Source of the DNA: Dongibacter bovis
Lineage (GTDB): Bacteria > Bacillota > Negativicutes > Selenomonadales > Selenomonadaceae
Reading direction: 5' to 3'
Assembly (NCBI GenBank): GCA_902763085.1
Contig: CACWQW010000015.1
Location: 1 to 43,093, forward strand
Length of the DNA stretch: 43,093 nt
Position 1 is the first letter of the stretch. The number at the start of each line of letters is the position of its first letter. The notes under the pieces are model-generated. The model was not told the DNA's origin and ran no database searches. It saw only the letters and a list, made by a program, of their open reading frames with translations. A program made the translations under genes and the position numbers. Shown piece by piece: positions 8,197-18,754 of this stretch.

Positions 8197-11100
8197 ATGT
8201 GCCGAGACAACGATGTTTCCAATACGCCCGTTTCCCTGACAGCTGAAATCAAAGCCCGTCTTCATGCCGCCTACGACAGCCTGCCGGGCATATTCCTCTT
8301 CCGCACGGACGGCACGGAGGAGCTCGTCTTCGCCAATCGTGACGCGCTCGCGCTCTACCAGTGCGAGAGCTTCGATGCGCTGCGCGGGAAAGTCGGCACG
8401 ACCTTCTCCCACTTCCTGCTGCCCGACGACTACCTGCCGCTCGCGGAGCTTGCGCGCCGCTCTGCTGGCAAGGATGTATCCCGCCGCTTTTATAACTACG
8501 AGTACCGCACCGCACTCGGCCACCTGCGCCGCATGGAAATCACGCTGCGCCAAGGGACAGACGCCTGCCTCGGACCGCTCCTACTACATGACGCTCATCG
8601 GCGCCGATACGCGCCGCAGCGCCTATGAGACAGACGCTCTGACGGGACTGCCCGGCATGCACGCGTTCTTCCGCGCCGCTGTCAAGCACGCGGAGCGAAA
8701 CCTCAAAAACGGCACCTTTCTCGAAGAAGTTCCCGTCTATTTCAACATCACGAATTTCCGCCGGCTGAACACCATCTGCGGCATCGCCCAGGGCGACGAA
8801 TGCCTGCGCACCGTTGCCCGCCTCCTCAGCGAGCATTTCCCAGACAGACTCATCGGGCGTCTCGCCGCGGATAATTTCGCGCTGCTCGCGGGCAGCGGCG
8901 ATGTACAGACGCGCATCAGCGCGGTCTGCGCGGCATTTAATAACTACATCCAGACTCCCGGCATCGAGCTCAAGGCCGGCATCCGTTTCTATGACACCGC
9001 AAAGGGCGCGGACGAGATCTTCTCCCATGCCTTCGACGAGGCCAAGCTCGCCTGCATCAGCATCAAGGACGACGCAAACCACTGCTGGGCGGTCTACACA
9101 GAGGAAATGGGCGCGCAGTACGCCATCCGCCACTACATCCGCGAACATTTTGAAGAGGCGCTGCAAAAAGGGTACATCAAGGTCTACTACCAGCCCATCA
9201 TCCGCACACTCACCCGAAAGGTCTGCGGTGCCGAAGCGCTCGCGCGCTGGGACTCCCCCATGCACGGCCTGCTCTCGCCTGCGGATTTCATCTCCGTCCT
9301 CGAGGAGACCCACCTCATCCACAAGCTCGATGCCTATGTCATCGACCGCGTCTGTCACCACCTGCGCCAGCGCCGCGACGACGGGCGTCCGGATGTGCCC
9401 GTCTCCGTCAATCTCTCGCGGCTCGACTTCTCCCTCGGCAATCCCCTCGAAATCGTCGAGGGCATCGTGCAGAAATACGAGCTGCCGCGCGATCTGCTGT
9501 GCATCGAAATCACAGAAAATGCGCTCGTACGGGATGATGATCTCATCAAAAACGGCATCAAGGCGTTCCGCGCGAGCGGCTACCAGGTCTGGCTTGACGA
9601 TTTCGGCAGCGGCTATTCCTCGCTCAATGTCCTCAAAGACTACCAGTTCGACGCCATCAAGCTCGACATGGACTTCCTGCGCTCGTTCAACTCCGCGAGC
9701 CGCAAGCTGCTCGCATCCATCGTTCCCATGGCAAAGGAGCTCGGCACGCATACGCTCGCCGAGGGCGTGGAGACCGCCGAGCAGGTCGCGTTCCTGAAGG
9801 CCATCGGCTGTGAAAAACTCCAGGGGTTCTTCTACGGCAAACCTATGGAGCACAAGACGTTCCGCCTCCACTGCCATGAGCATGACCTGTTCGCAGAGTC
9901 CCGCACGGAGGCGTATCTCTTCGCACAGGCGGGCTGCATCGACATCACGACAGAGATGCCCGTCGCCATCCTCCTCGACGACGGTGCCTCGATCCGCATC
10001 CTGCAAATGAACGATGCCTACGTGCGCACGCTCCGGACCATCCATACCGAAGGTCTCGATGAGGTGAACCGGAATCTCGCTTCCCCCGCCTACCACCTGC
10101 GGGAGAAGTTCCAGAAATTCCTGCAGCGCGCCATCAAGAGCGGCAAGCAGGAATCCCTGACCTATGTGGACAGCGGCCAGTACATGCGACTGTGCCTGCA
10201 GGCGATCGCCAATCTCGGCACCACGCACATTTACCGTGCCGAGCTCTACAACATCACGCACGACAGCGAGGTACAGGGCCATGAGTCGCGCCGTCTCGAT
10301 CAGATCCTGCGCACCATTTTTCACCTCTACGAGGGCATCTACTACCTGGACTGCCAAAATGATGTCTGCGAGATCATCTCCTCCTTGCTGCCGGAAACGT
10401 CTGCCAGCAGGCACCTGGAAGGAATCGAGGCGGCCCGCGCGGACTTTGCCAAAAACTACATCCATCCCGCCGACCGCGAGCGCTACCTCGCCTTTACCCG
10501 GGCGGAGAACATCTACCGCGCCGCGCAGCAGAGCAGCTCCATTGAGGTCGCCGCGCCGTTCCGCATGCTCCAACCGGACGGCAGCTACCGCTGGCTGAAC
10601 TTCATCTTCATCGTCCTTTTCAAGACGCAGGAGCAGGATATCCTGCTCTGCATCAGCCGTGACACCCTCGACCAGCAGCCGGATCGCGCGGCGCTCCTCA
10701 GCGAGATCCTGAAGAGCTACGGCATCCTGCCGGATGGTTCCTCTCTGCGCGGGAGCCTCGAGAGCGAGTTCCTTTGGAACTCCTTGGTCGATCAGTCCGA
10801 CCTCAAACTCTTCTGGAAGGACAGCTCGCGCCGCTTCCTCGGCGCGAGCCAGGCGTTCCTCGATCATTACGGCCTCTCCTCCATCGAGGAGCTCCGCGGC
10901 AAGACGGATGAGGAAATGGGCTGGCATATCGACGACGCGCCGTTCCACGCGGCTGAGCGCGCTGTCATCAAAGAGGGCAAGCCCGTGCGCGGCGCGCTCG
11001 GCCACTGCCTCGTGCGCGGCACGCCGCACGCCATCCGCGCCTCAAAATTCCCCCTCTACCAGAACGGCAGCATCGCCGGTCTCATGGGCTACTTCGAGGA

Positions 11101-12881
11101 TCTCGACGATACCGCCGCGCAGAACGAGCTCCAGGACAGCCTCGGGCTCATCGACCAGGGCACCGGCCTCATGAACTACCGCGGCATGCTCATGGCGGGT
11201 ACACAGTACCAGGTGAACTACCGCCAGAACAAAGAGGACTACCTCGCCATCATCCTCGATGTCCCCGCCTACGATCAGCTCCGCCGCACCGACCAGCGCC
11301 GCGGCGACCTCCTGCTCGCACGCCTCAAGGAGATCATCACGCGCCTGCTGCCGCAGTACTGGAGCATCGCGTACATCGGCAGCAGCTGCTTCATCATCTT
11401 CCAGAAACGCCTCTCTGAGACGGAGTGCCGCAACCGGATCTTCGCGATCTCAAACGCCGTGCACGACATCCATGAAGTTGATGGCTATCCCTGCTCGCTC
11501 CACCTGCAGTACGCGTTCGCCAACGGCTCAGAGGCGAGCAGCCTCGACGGCCTGCTGCGCCTGCTCACCGAGCGCCTCTGCGACGCCGAGGAGCAGCATT
11601 ACAGCCAGTCCGTCTACGTCGGCGACCGCGTCGTCTTCCAGCGTGAGGCGTTCGACCAGCTCGAGGAGCCCGTCATCATCAGCGACACCGAGACGCACGA
11701 GGTTCTCTACTGCAACTCCGCAGCCCTCCTGGACTCCGGCCTCCCCGCGGACACGCCCTACCAGGGACATAAATGCTACGAGCTCTACCGCCATCAGCCA
11801 GCCCCCTGCGACAACTGCGACACCGCCCAGCTGAGTCACGGCACGTTCCTCCACAACCTCATCCACAATCCCGTCACAGGACATGACTATTACTACAGCG
11901 AGCGCAGCACCAGGCGGAATGACCTGCTCTACCACAAGACGATGATCAACGATGCCCTGCGCCTCGCCATGTGCGAGTCAGATCCTGACAAGGGGATCGA
12001 GCGCATGCTGCTCTGCATCGGCAACCGCCTTCATGCCGAGCGCGTGCTGCTCATGGAGGAAAGCAGCACCTCCGTGCATCTCACCTACGACTGGGCGGCC
12101 AGCGATCTGATGCCGCTCAAGGGCACGCTCGCTCCCATCCCGCGCAACGAGCTCACACACATCTATGAGAAGTTCGTCCATCATCCTGTCATCACCATCC
12201 GCGACCTCGAAAGCTACTGGGAGCACACGCCGGGCACCGTGCCGCATCTGCCGGATCTCAAGCGCCTGACGATCGCGCGCCTCTCGCTCGACGACCATGC
12301 CTACGGCTACATCGAGGTCGTCAACCCGCCGGAGGATCGCCTCGACGTCAGTTCCCTCCTCTGCAGCACGCTCTCGCGCTTCATTGCCATCCTGCTGCGC
12401 AACCGCGACATGCAAAATGACCTGCGGCACCTCGGACGCATCGACCAGCTCACCGGCGTATTCAATCGCCGCGGTCTCACCGAATACCTGCCGACGGCTT
12501 CCCCACGGGCGCCTGGTGGCCCTCGTCTTCGCCGACGTCAACGGGCTCAAGCACACGAACGACACGCAGGGTCACGAGGCCGGCGACCGCCTCATCAAGC
12601 AGACGGCAGACGCACTGCGGCAAGAGCCGGATGCCGTCGTCTTCCGCATGGGCGGCGACGAGTTCCTGCTGATCCGCGACGTGCAGACGCCGGAGGAAAT
12701 CGAGACCATCCGTCAGTCACTCAAACAGGAATTCCACCGCCGGGGCATCAGCGCCGCGCTCGGCGCCATCACCCTGCCCACGCCCATCGAGGACATCGAC
12801 GCCGCCATCGCAGAAGTCGACCGCCTCATGTACGAGGATAAGACGCGCCACTACCGCTCGCGCCACGAGAAGCGGGGCTGA
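8197..12881 (+). CDS. Giant PAS-GGDEF-EAL-PAS-GGDEF-PAS-GAF-GGDEF signalling protein, two frameshifts
   Basis: This predicted cytoplasmic c-di-GMP turnover protein is about 1560 codons long. Domains in order: a PAS-like start (SLPGIFLFRTDG..); a degenerate GGDEF whose signature is AADNF; an EAL domain with AEALARW, VNLS, EITEN, DDFGSGYSSL, IKLD and AEGVE, so all usual catalytic residues are seen; one or two PAS-like domains; a second GGDEF relic (GSSCF in place of GGDEF); a PAS domain with a Cys-rich tail CYELYRHQPAPCDNC; a GAF-like domain; and a final GGDEF with intact RMGGDEF but no RxxD inhibitory site. The frame moves near 8550-8577 and again near 12495-12505; protein similarity is continuous across both, so I join them. 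It may work in either direction on c-di-GMP, with three sensor regions deciding. It lies about 13 kb from the Pel-like operon, which has a c-di-GMP receptor. Confidence 0.8.
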
Positions 12882-12911
12882 GCCGCACGGCCAGCGGCAA
12901 AGCGTGAAACA

Positions 12912-12961
12912 CAAGAAAGGTCTCACGGGAGATGAGAGCATCTCCCGTGAGACCTTTCTTG
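12912..12961. terminator. Strong bidirectional terminator
   Basis: A perfect 23-bp inverted repeat with the 4-nt loop AGAG lies between the convergent GGDEF/EAL and EamA genes. The ends are A- and T-rich (AAGAAAGG / CCTTTCTT), so it can serve both strands. Confidence 0.85.
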
Positions 12962-12984
12962 CTTGCTAAAAAGCCCGCCGCCCC

Positions 12985-13854
12985 TCACTGGCGCGCGAGC
13001 AGCACGACCGTCGCGAGGATAGAGGCGCTCCCGAGCACATCGAGGAGCCCGAACGACGCGCCGAGCAGCGCGACGGAGAGGAGCACCCCCGCCTCGCTCG
13101 GCGCGATGTACTTCGTACTGCCGAGGTAGAGCGTGAACGCCGCGACGGAGCCGAAGAAGATGAGATAGAGGAACGCGAGCAGACTCGTCCCCGTCCACTC
13201 GCCACAGAGGAGCGCCGGACGCGACACCGCCGCCATGGCGATGCCGCCTATGAGCATCCCCCAGCCGACGATGAGCGGCGCGCGCCACGCGCGGATGAGG
13301 CGCTTCGGCGCGAGCGTGTAGATGGCGCCCGTCACGGCGGAGACGAGTCCCCAGAGGAGCGCCGGCAGCGGGATGACGAGCGCGTGCCAGTCGCCGTGCG
13401 TTACGAGCAGGAACGTCCCGAAGAGGGCGAGCAACACGCAGAAAACCTCGAGCCCGCTCGGCCATTTCCTGCCGCGCACCGCCACGTAGAGCACGATCAT
13501 CGCGGGCATGAGATACTGCAGGACCGTCGCCGCCGCGGCGTTGCCGTAGCGGATGGACGCGAAATAGGAATACGAGACGCCCATCATGCCGCAGACGCCG
13601 AAAAAGAGCAGCTCCCAAGCGTTCCGGCGATCCTGCCAGACACGCAGCACATCGCCCCCGTGCTCGCCGGCATCGAGCGCGAGCAGGATGATCCCGGCGA
13701 GCACGAGCCGTGCCGTCACGAGCCATTCCGTCGTGAAGCCCGCCTGCTGCAAGAGGTACTGCCCTGCGACGCCGGAACCGCCCCAGAAGACGCCGCCCGC
13801 CACCGCACAGAGCACGCCCCGGCGCCGGTTTCTCCGGACCGAATTATTTTCCAT
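12985..13854 (-). CDS. EamA/DMT-family transporter, probably missing a short internal piece
   Basis: This 289-residue membrane protein contains two EamA repeats (about 15-140 and 160-285) with about ten hydrophobic helices, the pattern of drug/metabolite exporters. The ATG overlaps the mrp stop by 11 nt. In the second repeat the family consensus is a long segment with an EP motif (..llsslePvfaallsvlllgE..); here APSEAGVLLSV runs straight into ALLGASFG, so about 10 residues seem to be missing in frame near 13065-13085. The substrate is unknown. The gene ends at a strong bidirectional terminator. Confidence 0.85.
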   Translation of the reverse strand: MENNSVRRNRRRGVLCAVAGGVFWGGSGVAGQYLLQQAGFTTEWLVTARLVLAGIILLALDAGEHGGDVLRVWQDRRNAWELLFFGVCGMMGVSYSYFASIRYGNAAAATVLQYLMPAMIVLYVAVRGRKWPSGLEVFCVLLALFGTFLLVTHGDWHALVIPLPALLWGLVSAVTGAIYTLAPKRLIRAWRAPLIVGWGMLIGGIAMAAVSRPALLCGEWTGTSLLAFLYLIFFGSVAAFTLYLGSTKYIAPSEAGVLLSVALLGASFGLLDVLGSASILATVVLLARQ

Positions 13855-14606
13855 CCCTTTTCCGCAGCATCTCGACGATCGGGTCGAGCCCGTCCTCCAT
13901 GACGAACTCGATCTCCCCCGCGTCGACCGCCGCCGCGAGATCTGGGTCGACGGGCAGCTGGCAGTACGTCTCGATGCCGTGCTTTTTCGCGATCTCCTCG
14001 GCGTGGCTCTTGCCGAAGATGTGGTGCACCTTGCCGCAATCCGGGCACTTGAAATAGCTCATGTTCTCCACGAGCGCGAGCACCGGCACCTGCATGAGCT
14101 TCGCCATCTCGATGGATTTCTCCACGATCATCGCGACCTGCTCCTGCGGCGACGCCACGACGATGATGCCATCGACAGGCAGCGACTGGAACACCGTCAG
14201 CGGCACGTCGCCCGTTCCCGGCGGCATGTCGACGAACATGTACTCGACCTCGCCCCAGACGACCGTCGACCAGAACTGCGTCACCGTGTTGCTGATGATC
14301 GGGCCGGATCGCGGGATAGAGATGCTCCGCATCGCCCGTCGCATGCCCCTTGATGCCGAACGCCTTCGGGATGGAAGGCCCCGTGATGTCCGCGTCCAGG
14401 ATGGCGGTCGCATAGCCCGCCTGGCGCGCCTTGACCGCCATGAGCGCCGTCACCATGCTCTTGCCGACGCCGCCCTTACCGCTCACGACGGCGATGACGT
14501 GGCGGACGCTCGACTTCTCATTGAGCGGCGCCTTCGGCGGCATCTGCCGCGCCCCACAGCTCTCGCCGCAAGCGGAACAATCGTGATTGCAGCTCTCTTC
14601 ACTCAT
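13844..14606 (-). CDS. Mrp/NBP35-type P-loop Fe-S cluster carrier, frameshifted near 14303-14315
   Basis: This cytoplasmic ATPase carries and delivers Fe-S clusters. It starts MSEESCNHDCSACGESCGAR, a Cys-rich N-terminus as in NBP35-like Mrp proteins, then has the P-loop VSGKGGVGKS, DADITGPSIPKAFG, FVDMPPGTGDVPLT and the cluster-bridging FKCPDCG. GGAGG lies 8 nt before the ATG at 14604-14606. After ..AEHLYPAI the frame changes and the protein resumes at GPIISNTVTQFW; relatives have about 20-25 residues in between, so roughly 60-80 nt seem to be missing as well as the frame change. It is first in a two-gene unit with the EamA gene. Confidence 0.88.
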
Positions 14607-14688
14607 AGTCAATTCCTCCCCTACGATATAGAAACTTCCTATAGTATAGCAGAAAAACGGCAGCAGCGGGAGAACGCAGAAAGAAAAA

Positions 14689-14711
14689 AGCTGCTCTCCG
14701 AAAGAGCAGCT
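14689..14711 (-). terminator. Terminator after the HAD phosphatase operon
   Basis: On the minus strand AGCTGCTCT, 5-nt loop, AGAGCAGCT is followed by TTTTTT. It separates the upstream five-gene operon from mrp. Confidence 0.7.
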
Positions 14712-14886
14712 CCAGGGGATGTAAGGGTGCCGCCAGGAGTGGCGGTCCCTTAGAAAGAGGTTTGTCACTCTCCCGAGGGAGAGCAGAGGGTATATATTAT
14801 CGGGCGTCCTGGCACGGCAGCATCAGGGGGGTGCTCCGAGCTCCTGGGCGGGGGCGGCTTACAGGAACGATGGGAAGCCGCTCCGC
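14712..14886. other. Non-coding stretch with weak hairpins
   Basis: Between the terminator and the HAD gene there is no ORF with a family match. I see an imperfect hairpin (AAGGG..GCCGCC / GGCGGT..CCCTT, about 14723-14751) and a short CTCTCCC/GGGAGAG pair. No function is assigned. Confidence 0.4.
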
Positions 14887-15684
14887 TCAGCCATCTGCTT
14901 GAAGCAGGCTGCCGGTGATATCCGCCAGGGATTCCACGATAATATCAGGTTGAACAGAGCTTTTCTCCACGTCCTCCCGTTTGGTTTCCCCGGTGAGGAC
15001 GAGGATGGACTTGGCGCCCGTGCCCTGGGTGACGGCGATGTCCGTGTACAGGCGGTCGCCGACGACGGCGATCTCTTCCGGACGGCAGCCCGTGTGACGG
15101 ACGATGTAGTCCATCGTATGGCGCGTCGGCTTGCCGAAGAACTCTGGCTTCCTGCCCGTCGATGCCTCGATGAGCTTCGCCATCGAGCCGCAGTCGGGGA
15201 TGAACTCCCCGCCCTCGATCGGACAGTTCCAATCCTGATTGATGGCATAGTACGTGCAGCCGTGGCGCAGGAAGTAGCAGGCGCGCTCGAGCTTCTCATA
15301 CGTGAGCGTCGTGTCGAAGCCGAGGATGACGATGGAGGGATGCTCGTCCGTGAGCGGCATGCCCGCCTTGCTGAATTCATTCCAGAGCGCGGGCGTGCCC
15401 ACGAGGTAGATGCCCTCCCCGGGATGCTTCTCGCGCAGGTAGTCCATGATGACATGACTCGAGGTCATCATCTGCTCCCGCGTCACGGGGATGCCGTAGC
15501 GCGCCAGGCGGTCGAGATAGACCTGCTGGCTCTTCGAGGAATTGTTCGTGAAGAAGTAGTATTTCCGCCCCGTTCGTTCCACGGCAGCGAGGAACGGCTT
15601 CGTGCACGGGAAGAGGTCCTTCCCGAGGTAGATGGTGCCGTCCATGTCGAGGACGAAGCAGCGGATGTCTGAGATCGCCTGCAT
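14887..15684 (-). CDS. HAD-superfamily IIA (NagD/AraL-like) sugar phosphatase
   Basis: This 265-residue cytoplasmic phosphatase has FVLDMDGTIYLG (motif I, nucleophile Asp), FFTNNSS (motif II), FGKPTRH (motif III Lys) and VVGDRLYTDI (motif IV acid residues), with a NagD-type cap between motifs II and III. It is complete for the family. AGGAGGTGATCGC precedes the ATG, 19 nt after the AraM-like gene. In Bacillus subtilis the HAD phosphatase AraL and the dehydrogenase AraM are neighbours in the ara operon; the same pair occurs here. It may clear sugar phosphates that build up in the pathway. The exact substrate is unknown. Confidence 0.9.
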   Translation of the reverse strand: MQAISDIRCFVLDMDGTIYLGKDLFPCTKPFLAAVERTGRKYYFFTNNSSKSQQVYLDRLARYGIPVTREQMMTSSHVIMDYLREKHPGEGIYLVGTPALWNEFSKAGMPLTDEHPSIVILGFDTTLTYEKLERACYFLRHGCTYYAINQDWNCPIEGGEFIPDCGSMAKLIEASTGRKPEFFGKPTRHTMDYIVRHTGCRPEEIAVVGDRLYTDIAVTQGTGAKSILVLTGETKREDVEKSSVQPDIIVESLADITGSLLQADG

Positions 15685-15703
15685 GCGATCACCTCCTTTT
15701 TAG

Positions 15704-17149
15704 TCAAAGGCCAGCGTCGAGCGCCTCCGCCTTCTTCAAGATGCCTTCGACGAAATCATCTGACCAGATGCCCGTGAAATGCAGGAGGTCGATGATGGAG
15801 AAGCGGTTGCGCATCATATGGCAGTTCGTGATCGCCCAGCGCACCGTCTTCGCATCGACGGGGTAGTTCAGCTTGCTGTAGCGGCAGGGCGCGTTCGCCT
15901 TGTGCATGCACTCCGCGATGTACGCGGGCGGCTGCACCCAGTCCGCGACCTGCGACTTGAACGCGTCGAAGTTCTTGAGGAACGCCTCGAACTGCGGCTG
16001 TACTTCGTGCCAGCGAGCGAGTTTCTTCTGATAGTCCGACCAGCATTCGTTCGCGGCGCTGTGGTCCTCGTCGAGCCAGTCGAACGCCTGCAAGACGCGC
16101 GGCTTCATCTCCTCCTCAGACGGATAGCAGGTATCGATCTGCACGTCCTGCGGGCGGAACTCATGGAGCAGGTAGTCCCAGAGCAGACAGGAGATGATGC
16201 CCGAGACGGCGACCTGTGTCCCGTGGTAGCAGATGCCCGTGTGGCGCACCTTCGACGACATGTCGATGAGATGGCTCATGACGTGCTCCGAGCCAGAGGC
16301 GGGCGAACTCTCGTTCGCGAGCCCCATCGAGAGGCCCGAGAGCGTCAGGACGTTGGCGAGCTCGCCAAGCGTCTTGGCATCGCCTGCCGCCAGTTTCTCC
16401 GAGTTCTTCAGCAGCCGACGGCACTGCGTCCGGATCATGTCTGAGGGCGCCGTGTGGAACCGGTCGTTCATGCCGAGGACGTTCGCGAGGTACCAGTCGA
16501 CGGGCGCCGTCCAGGTCGCGATGAGGTCGCCGTAGCCGCTCACGTTCATCTCCGCAGGTGCCGCCCCAACGATGTCGAGATCGATAAGGAGCACGGCGGG
16601 ATAGCGCGAATGGACGGTGCGCTTCACACCGCTGAAGAGCATGACGGAGGAATTGTCGGAAAAGGCATTCACGGAGAGCGCCGTCTGCACGACGACGAGC
16701 GCCTTCGGATGTTCCTTGTCGGCATAGTACGTCGCGTACTTGCAGAGGTCGCAGATCGTGCCCGAGCCGACGCCGACGACGCAGTCCGCCTCCGGCAGCA
16801 GCGCCTGGATCTTCGCCGCGTTCTCCGGCGTACAGTGCACGAGGCCACCCTCCTCGCGGATGACGAGCCACTCCACGGTATATTTCTCGTCGAGCAGCGC
16901 CTTGACCCGCTCCTTGACCTTCTCTCCCTTCACGTCCAGGATGTCGGTCGCATCCGACACCATGAGGACGCGCGTCCCGGTCGTGAGCGTCCGCACAGCG
17001 TCCGCCACATGCGCAGCGGCGCCGTGATCGATCTCGATCTTCTTCATACCGATGGGGCAGAGCTTCTCCGCCTCCGGCTGCTCGGCGAGGATCTTGCGCA
17101 GACCGTCAAGGTCCGTCGCATCCGCTTCCACCAGCCGTTGATCTAACAT
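15704..17149 (-). CDS. AraM-like sn-glycerol-1-phosphate dehydrogenase family protein
   Basis: This 481-residue cytoplasmic member of the iron-containing alcohol dehydrogenase/dehydroquinate synthase fold has the NAD-binding VVGVGSGTICDLCKYATYY, the segment VVQTALSVNAFSDNSSVML, and the metal-site regions SGYGDLIATWTAPVDW, GSEHVMSHLID and CYHGTQVAVSG that mark the G1P dehydrogenase/AraM family. AraM makes sn-glycerol-1-phosphate from dihydroxyacetone phosphate. The C-terminal part (from about residue 330) is longer than in many relatives. It lies 36 nt after the FGGY kinase gene. In this operon it might act on a ketose phosphate other than DHAP, so I leave out a gene symbol. Confidence 0.85.
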   Translation of the reverse strand: MLDQRLVEADATDLDGLRKILAEQPEAEKLCPIGMKKIEIDHGAAAHVADAVRTLTTGTRVLMVSDATDILDVKGEKVKERVKALLDEKYTVEWLVIREEGGLVHCTPENAAKIQALLPEADCVVGVGSGTICDLCKYATYYADKEHPKALVVVQTALSVNAFSDNSSVMLFSGVKRTVHSRYPAVLLIDLDIVGAAPAEMNVSGYGDLIATWTAPVDWYLANVLGMNDRFHTAPSDMIRTQCRRLLKNSEKLAAGDAKTLGELANVLTLSGLSMGLANESSPASGSEHVMSHLIDMSSKVRHTGICYHGTQVAVSGIISCLLWDYLLHEFRPQDVQIDTCYPSEEEMKPRVLQAFDWLDEDHSAANECWSDYQKKLARWHEVQPQFEAFLKNFDAFKSQVADWVQPPAYIAECMHKANAPCRYSKLNYPVDAKTVRWAITNCHMMRNRFSIIDLLHFTGIWSDDFVEGILKKAEALDAGL

Positions 17150-17185
17150 GATATGTCACTCCTCTCCAAAGGAGCCCCTCCTCCG

Positions 17186-18676
17186 TCACGCATAGTAGCG
17201 GTTGAAGAACGGCTCCAAAGCCTGATAACATTCATAGTAACGCTCGTACGCCTCGTCGTAGGCAGCTTTCTTCGAGGCGTCCGGCTCATAGCGCGCGCCG
17301 AGCTCCACCATCGCCTCTGCCGCTTCCTCGAGTCCCTTGAAATTCCCCTCGCCGACGGAGGCGAGCATCGCGGCGCCGATGGCCGCGCCCTCCGGGTCCT
17401 TGACGGCGACAAGCGGCAGACCGAGCACATCCGCCTTCATCTGACACCAAAACGGCGATTTCGTGCCGCCGCCAACGATGCGGACACTCTCGCACGAGAT
17501 GCCCATCTCGCGGAACCGGTCCACGTTGTCGCGCAGGCCGAAGGCGATGCCCTCGAACACGGCGCGGGACATGTCGTCGAGCGTGTGTGAGAGCGTGAGC
17601 CCCGTGAAGCTGCCGCGCGCCGCGCCGTTCCAATCCGGCGTCATCGCGCCGCCCATGCACGGGAGGAACGTCAGTCCGCGCGCACCTGGCGACGATTTCT
17701 TTGCCTGCACGTTCATGAGGTCGTAGTCCCGCGTCTTGAGCAGGTGATCCTTGTACCAGCGCGTCGTGCCGCCCGAGACAAAGCCCGGGTTCTCGATGAG
17801 CCAGAGGTCGTACTGCGCGGAGTGGTGCGTCTCGACGAGATGCTTCTTGTCGAAGACGGGGCGCGCGGACGTCGCGGCCACTGGCTCCGCCGTGCCCGTA
17901 ATGTCGCAGATCATGCCCGGGCGCACGAGGCCGGCGCCGAGGCAGGCGCTGTGCTCATCGCCCGTGCCCGTGATGACTTTCGTCTTTGTCGTGAGCCCGA
18001 GGCGGTTCGCAGCCATCGGCGTCAGCGTGCCGACGACTTCATGCGACGGCGTGAGCTTCCCCAGGGCGTGCGGGTCGAGGCCGAACGCCTCGCTCATCAC
18101 GGGGTCCCAGTCCATTTTCGAGACGTTGTAGAGCATGGACGCCGACGCCTGCGCGTAGTCGACGACGGTCTCGCCCGTCATCCACTGCACGAGGAAACTG
18201 TCCACGTTCAGAAGGTACTTTGCCTGATTGAAGATCTCCGGCCGATTCTCTTTGACCCAGAGCATCTTCGCCGCCGTATGCGTCGAGTCGAGGTTGAGGC
18301 CCGTGATCTCGAACGCCCGCGCCGCGTCGATCTTCTTCGCGACGGCGGCCGTCTCCGCCTCGGCACGCCGGTCGAGCCAGATGATGCAGGGCATGAGCGG
18401 CTTACCCGCGCCATCGACGACGATGAGGGAATCGTTGATCGTATCCACGCCGATCGTGCCGATCTCCTCGGCGGGGACATGGCTCTCAGCGAGCAGGCCC
18501 TGCACGACGACCGTAAAGGAATGCAGGTAATCCTCGACGGGCTGCTCCGCCCAGCCGGAATGCGGGTAGACGGGATCATGCGCGCAGGAGGTCTCCGCGA
18601 CGATCTTGCCGTCTGCATCCGCGAGGATCCCTTTGAGGGACTGTGTCCCGAGGTCCACTCCAATGACATACCCCAT
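17186..18676 (-). CDS. FGGY-family carbohydrate kinase
   Basis: This 496-residue cytoplasmic kinase phosphorylates a sugar or polyol with ATP. It starts MGYVIGVDLGTQSLKGIL (phosphate-binding loop 1) at the ATG 18674-18676, which fits the family better than the longer frame. It has VDTINDSLIVVDGAGKPLMPCIIWLDRRA, GTGDEHSACLGAG and the FGGY signature region IVGGGTKSPFWCQMKADVLGLPL. It resembles xylulokinases most, but the substrate cannot be fixed from sequence. A 256-nt gap with a large predicted hairpin separates it from the permease gene upstream. Confidence 0.9.
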   Translation of the reverse strand: MGYVIGVDLGTQSLKGILADADGKIVAETSCAHDPVYPHSGWAEQPVEDYLHSFTVVVQGLLAESHVPAEEIGTIGVDTINDSLIVVDGAGKPLMPCIIWLDRRAEAETAAVAKKIDAARAFEITGLNLDSTHTAAKMLWVKENRPEIFNQAKYLLNVDSFLVQWMTGETVVDYAQASASMLYNVSKMDWDPVMSEAFGLDPHALGKLTPSHEVVGTLTPMAANRLGLTTKTKVITGTGDEHSACLGAGLVRPGMICDITGTAEPVAATSARPVFDKKHLVETHHSAQYDLWLIENPGFVSGGTTRWYKDHLLKTRDYDLMNVQAKKSSPGARGLTFLPCMGGAMTPDWNGAARGSFTGLTLSHTLDDMSRAVFEGIAFGLRDNVDRFREMGISCESVRIVGGGTKSPFWCQMKADVLGLPLVAVKDPEGAAIGAAMLASVGEGNFKGLEEAAEAMVELGARYEPDASKKAAYDEAYERYYECYQALEPFFNRYYA

Positions 18677-18754
18677 GGTTTTCACACTTCCTTTCCGAAA
18701 GGAATCGGCACTGCTGCGCCTTTCCACGCGAGGCAGCGCCATCCCAGGAAATCG

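Noticed and set aside
8540..11029. 829-codon minus-strand frame opposite the GGDEF/EAL gene
   Set aside because: Composition is that of a shadow frame, and the plus strand has EAL and GGDEF motifs.
14712..14886. Possible small RNA or riboswitch downstream of the HAD gene
   Set aside because: Only weak hairpins are visible and no conserved motif or promoter can be tied to it.
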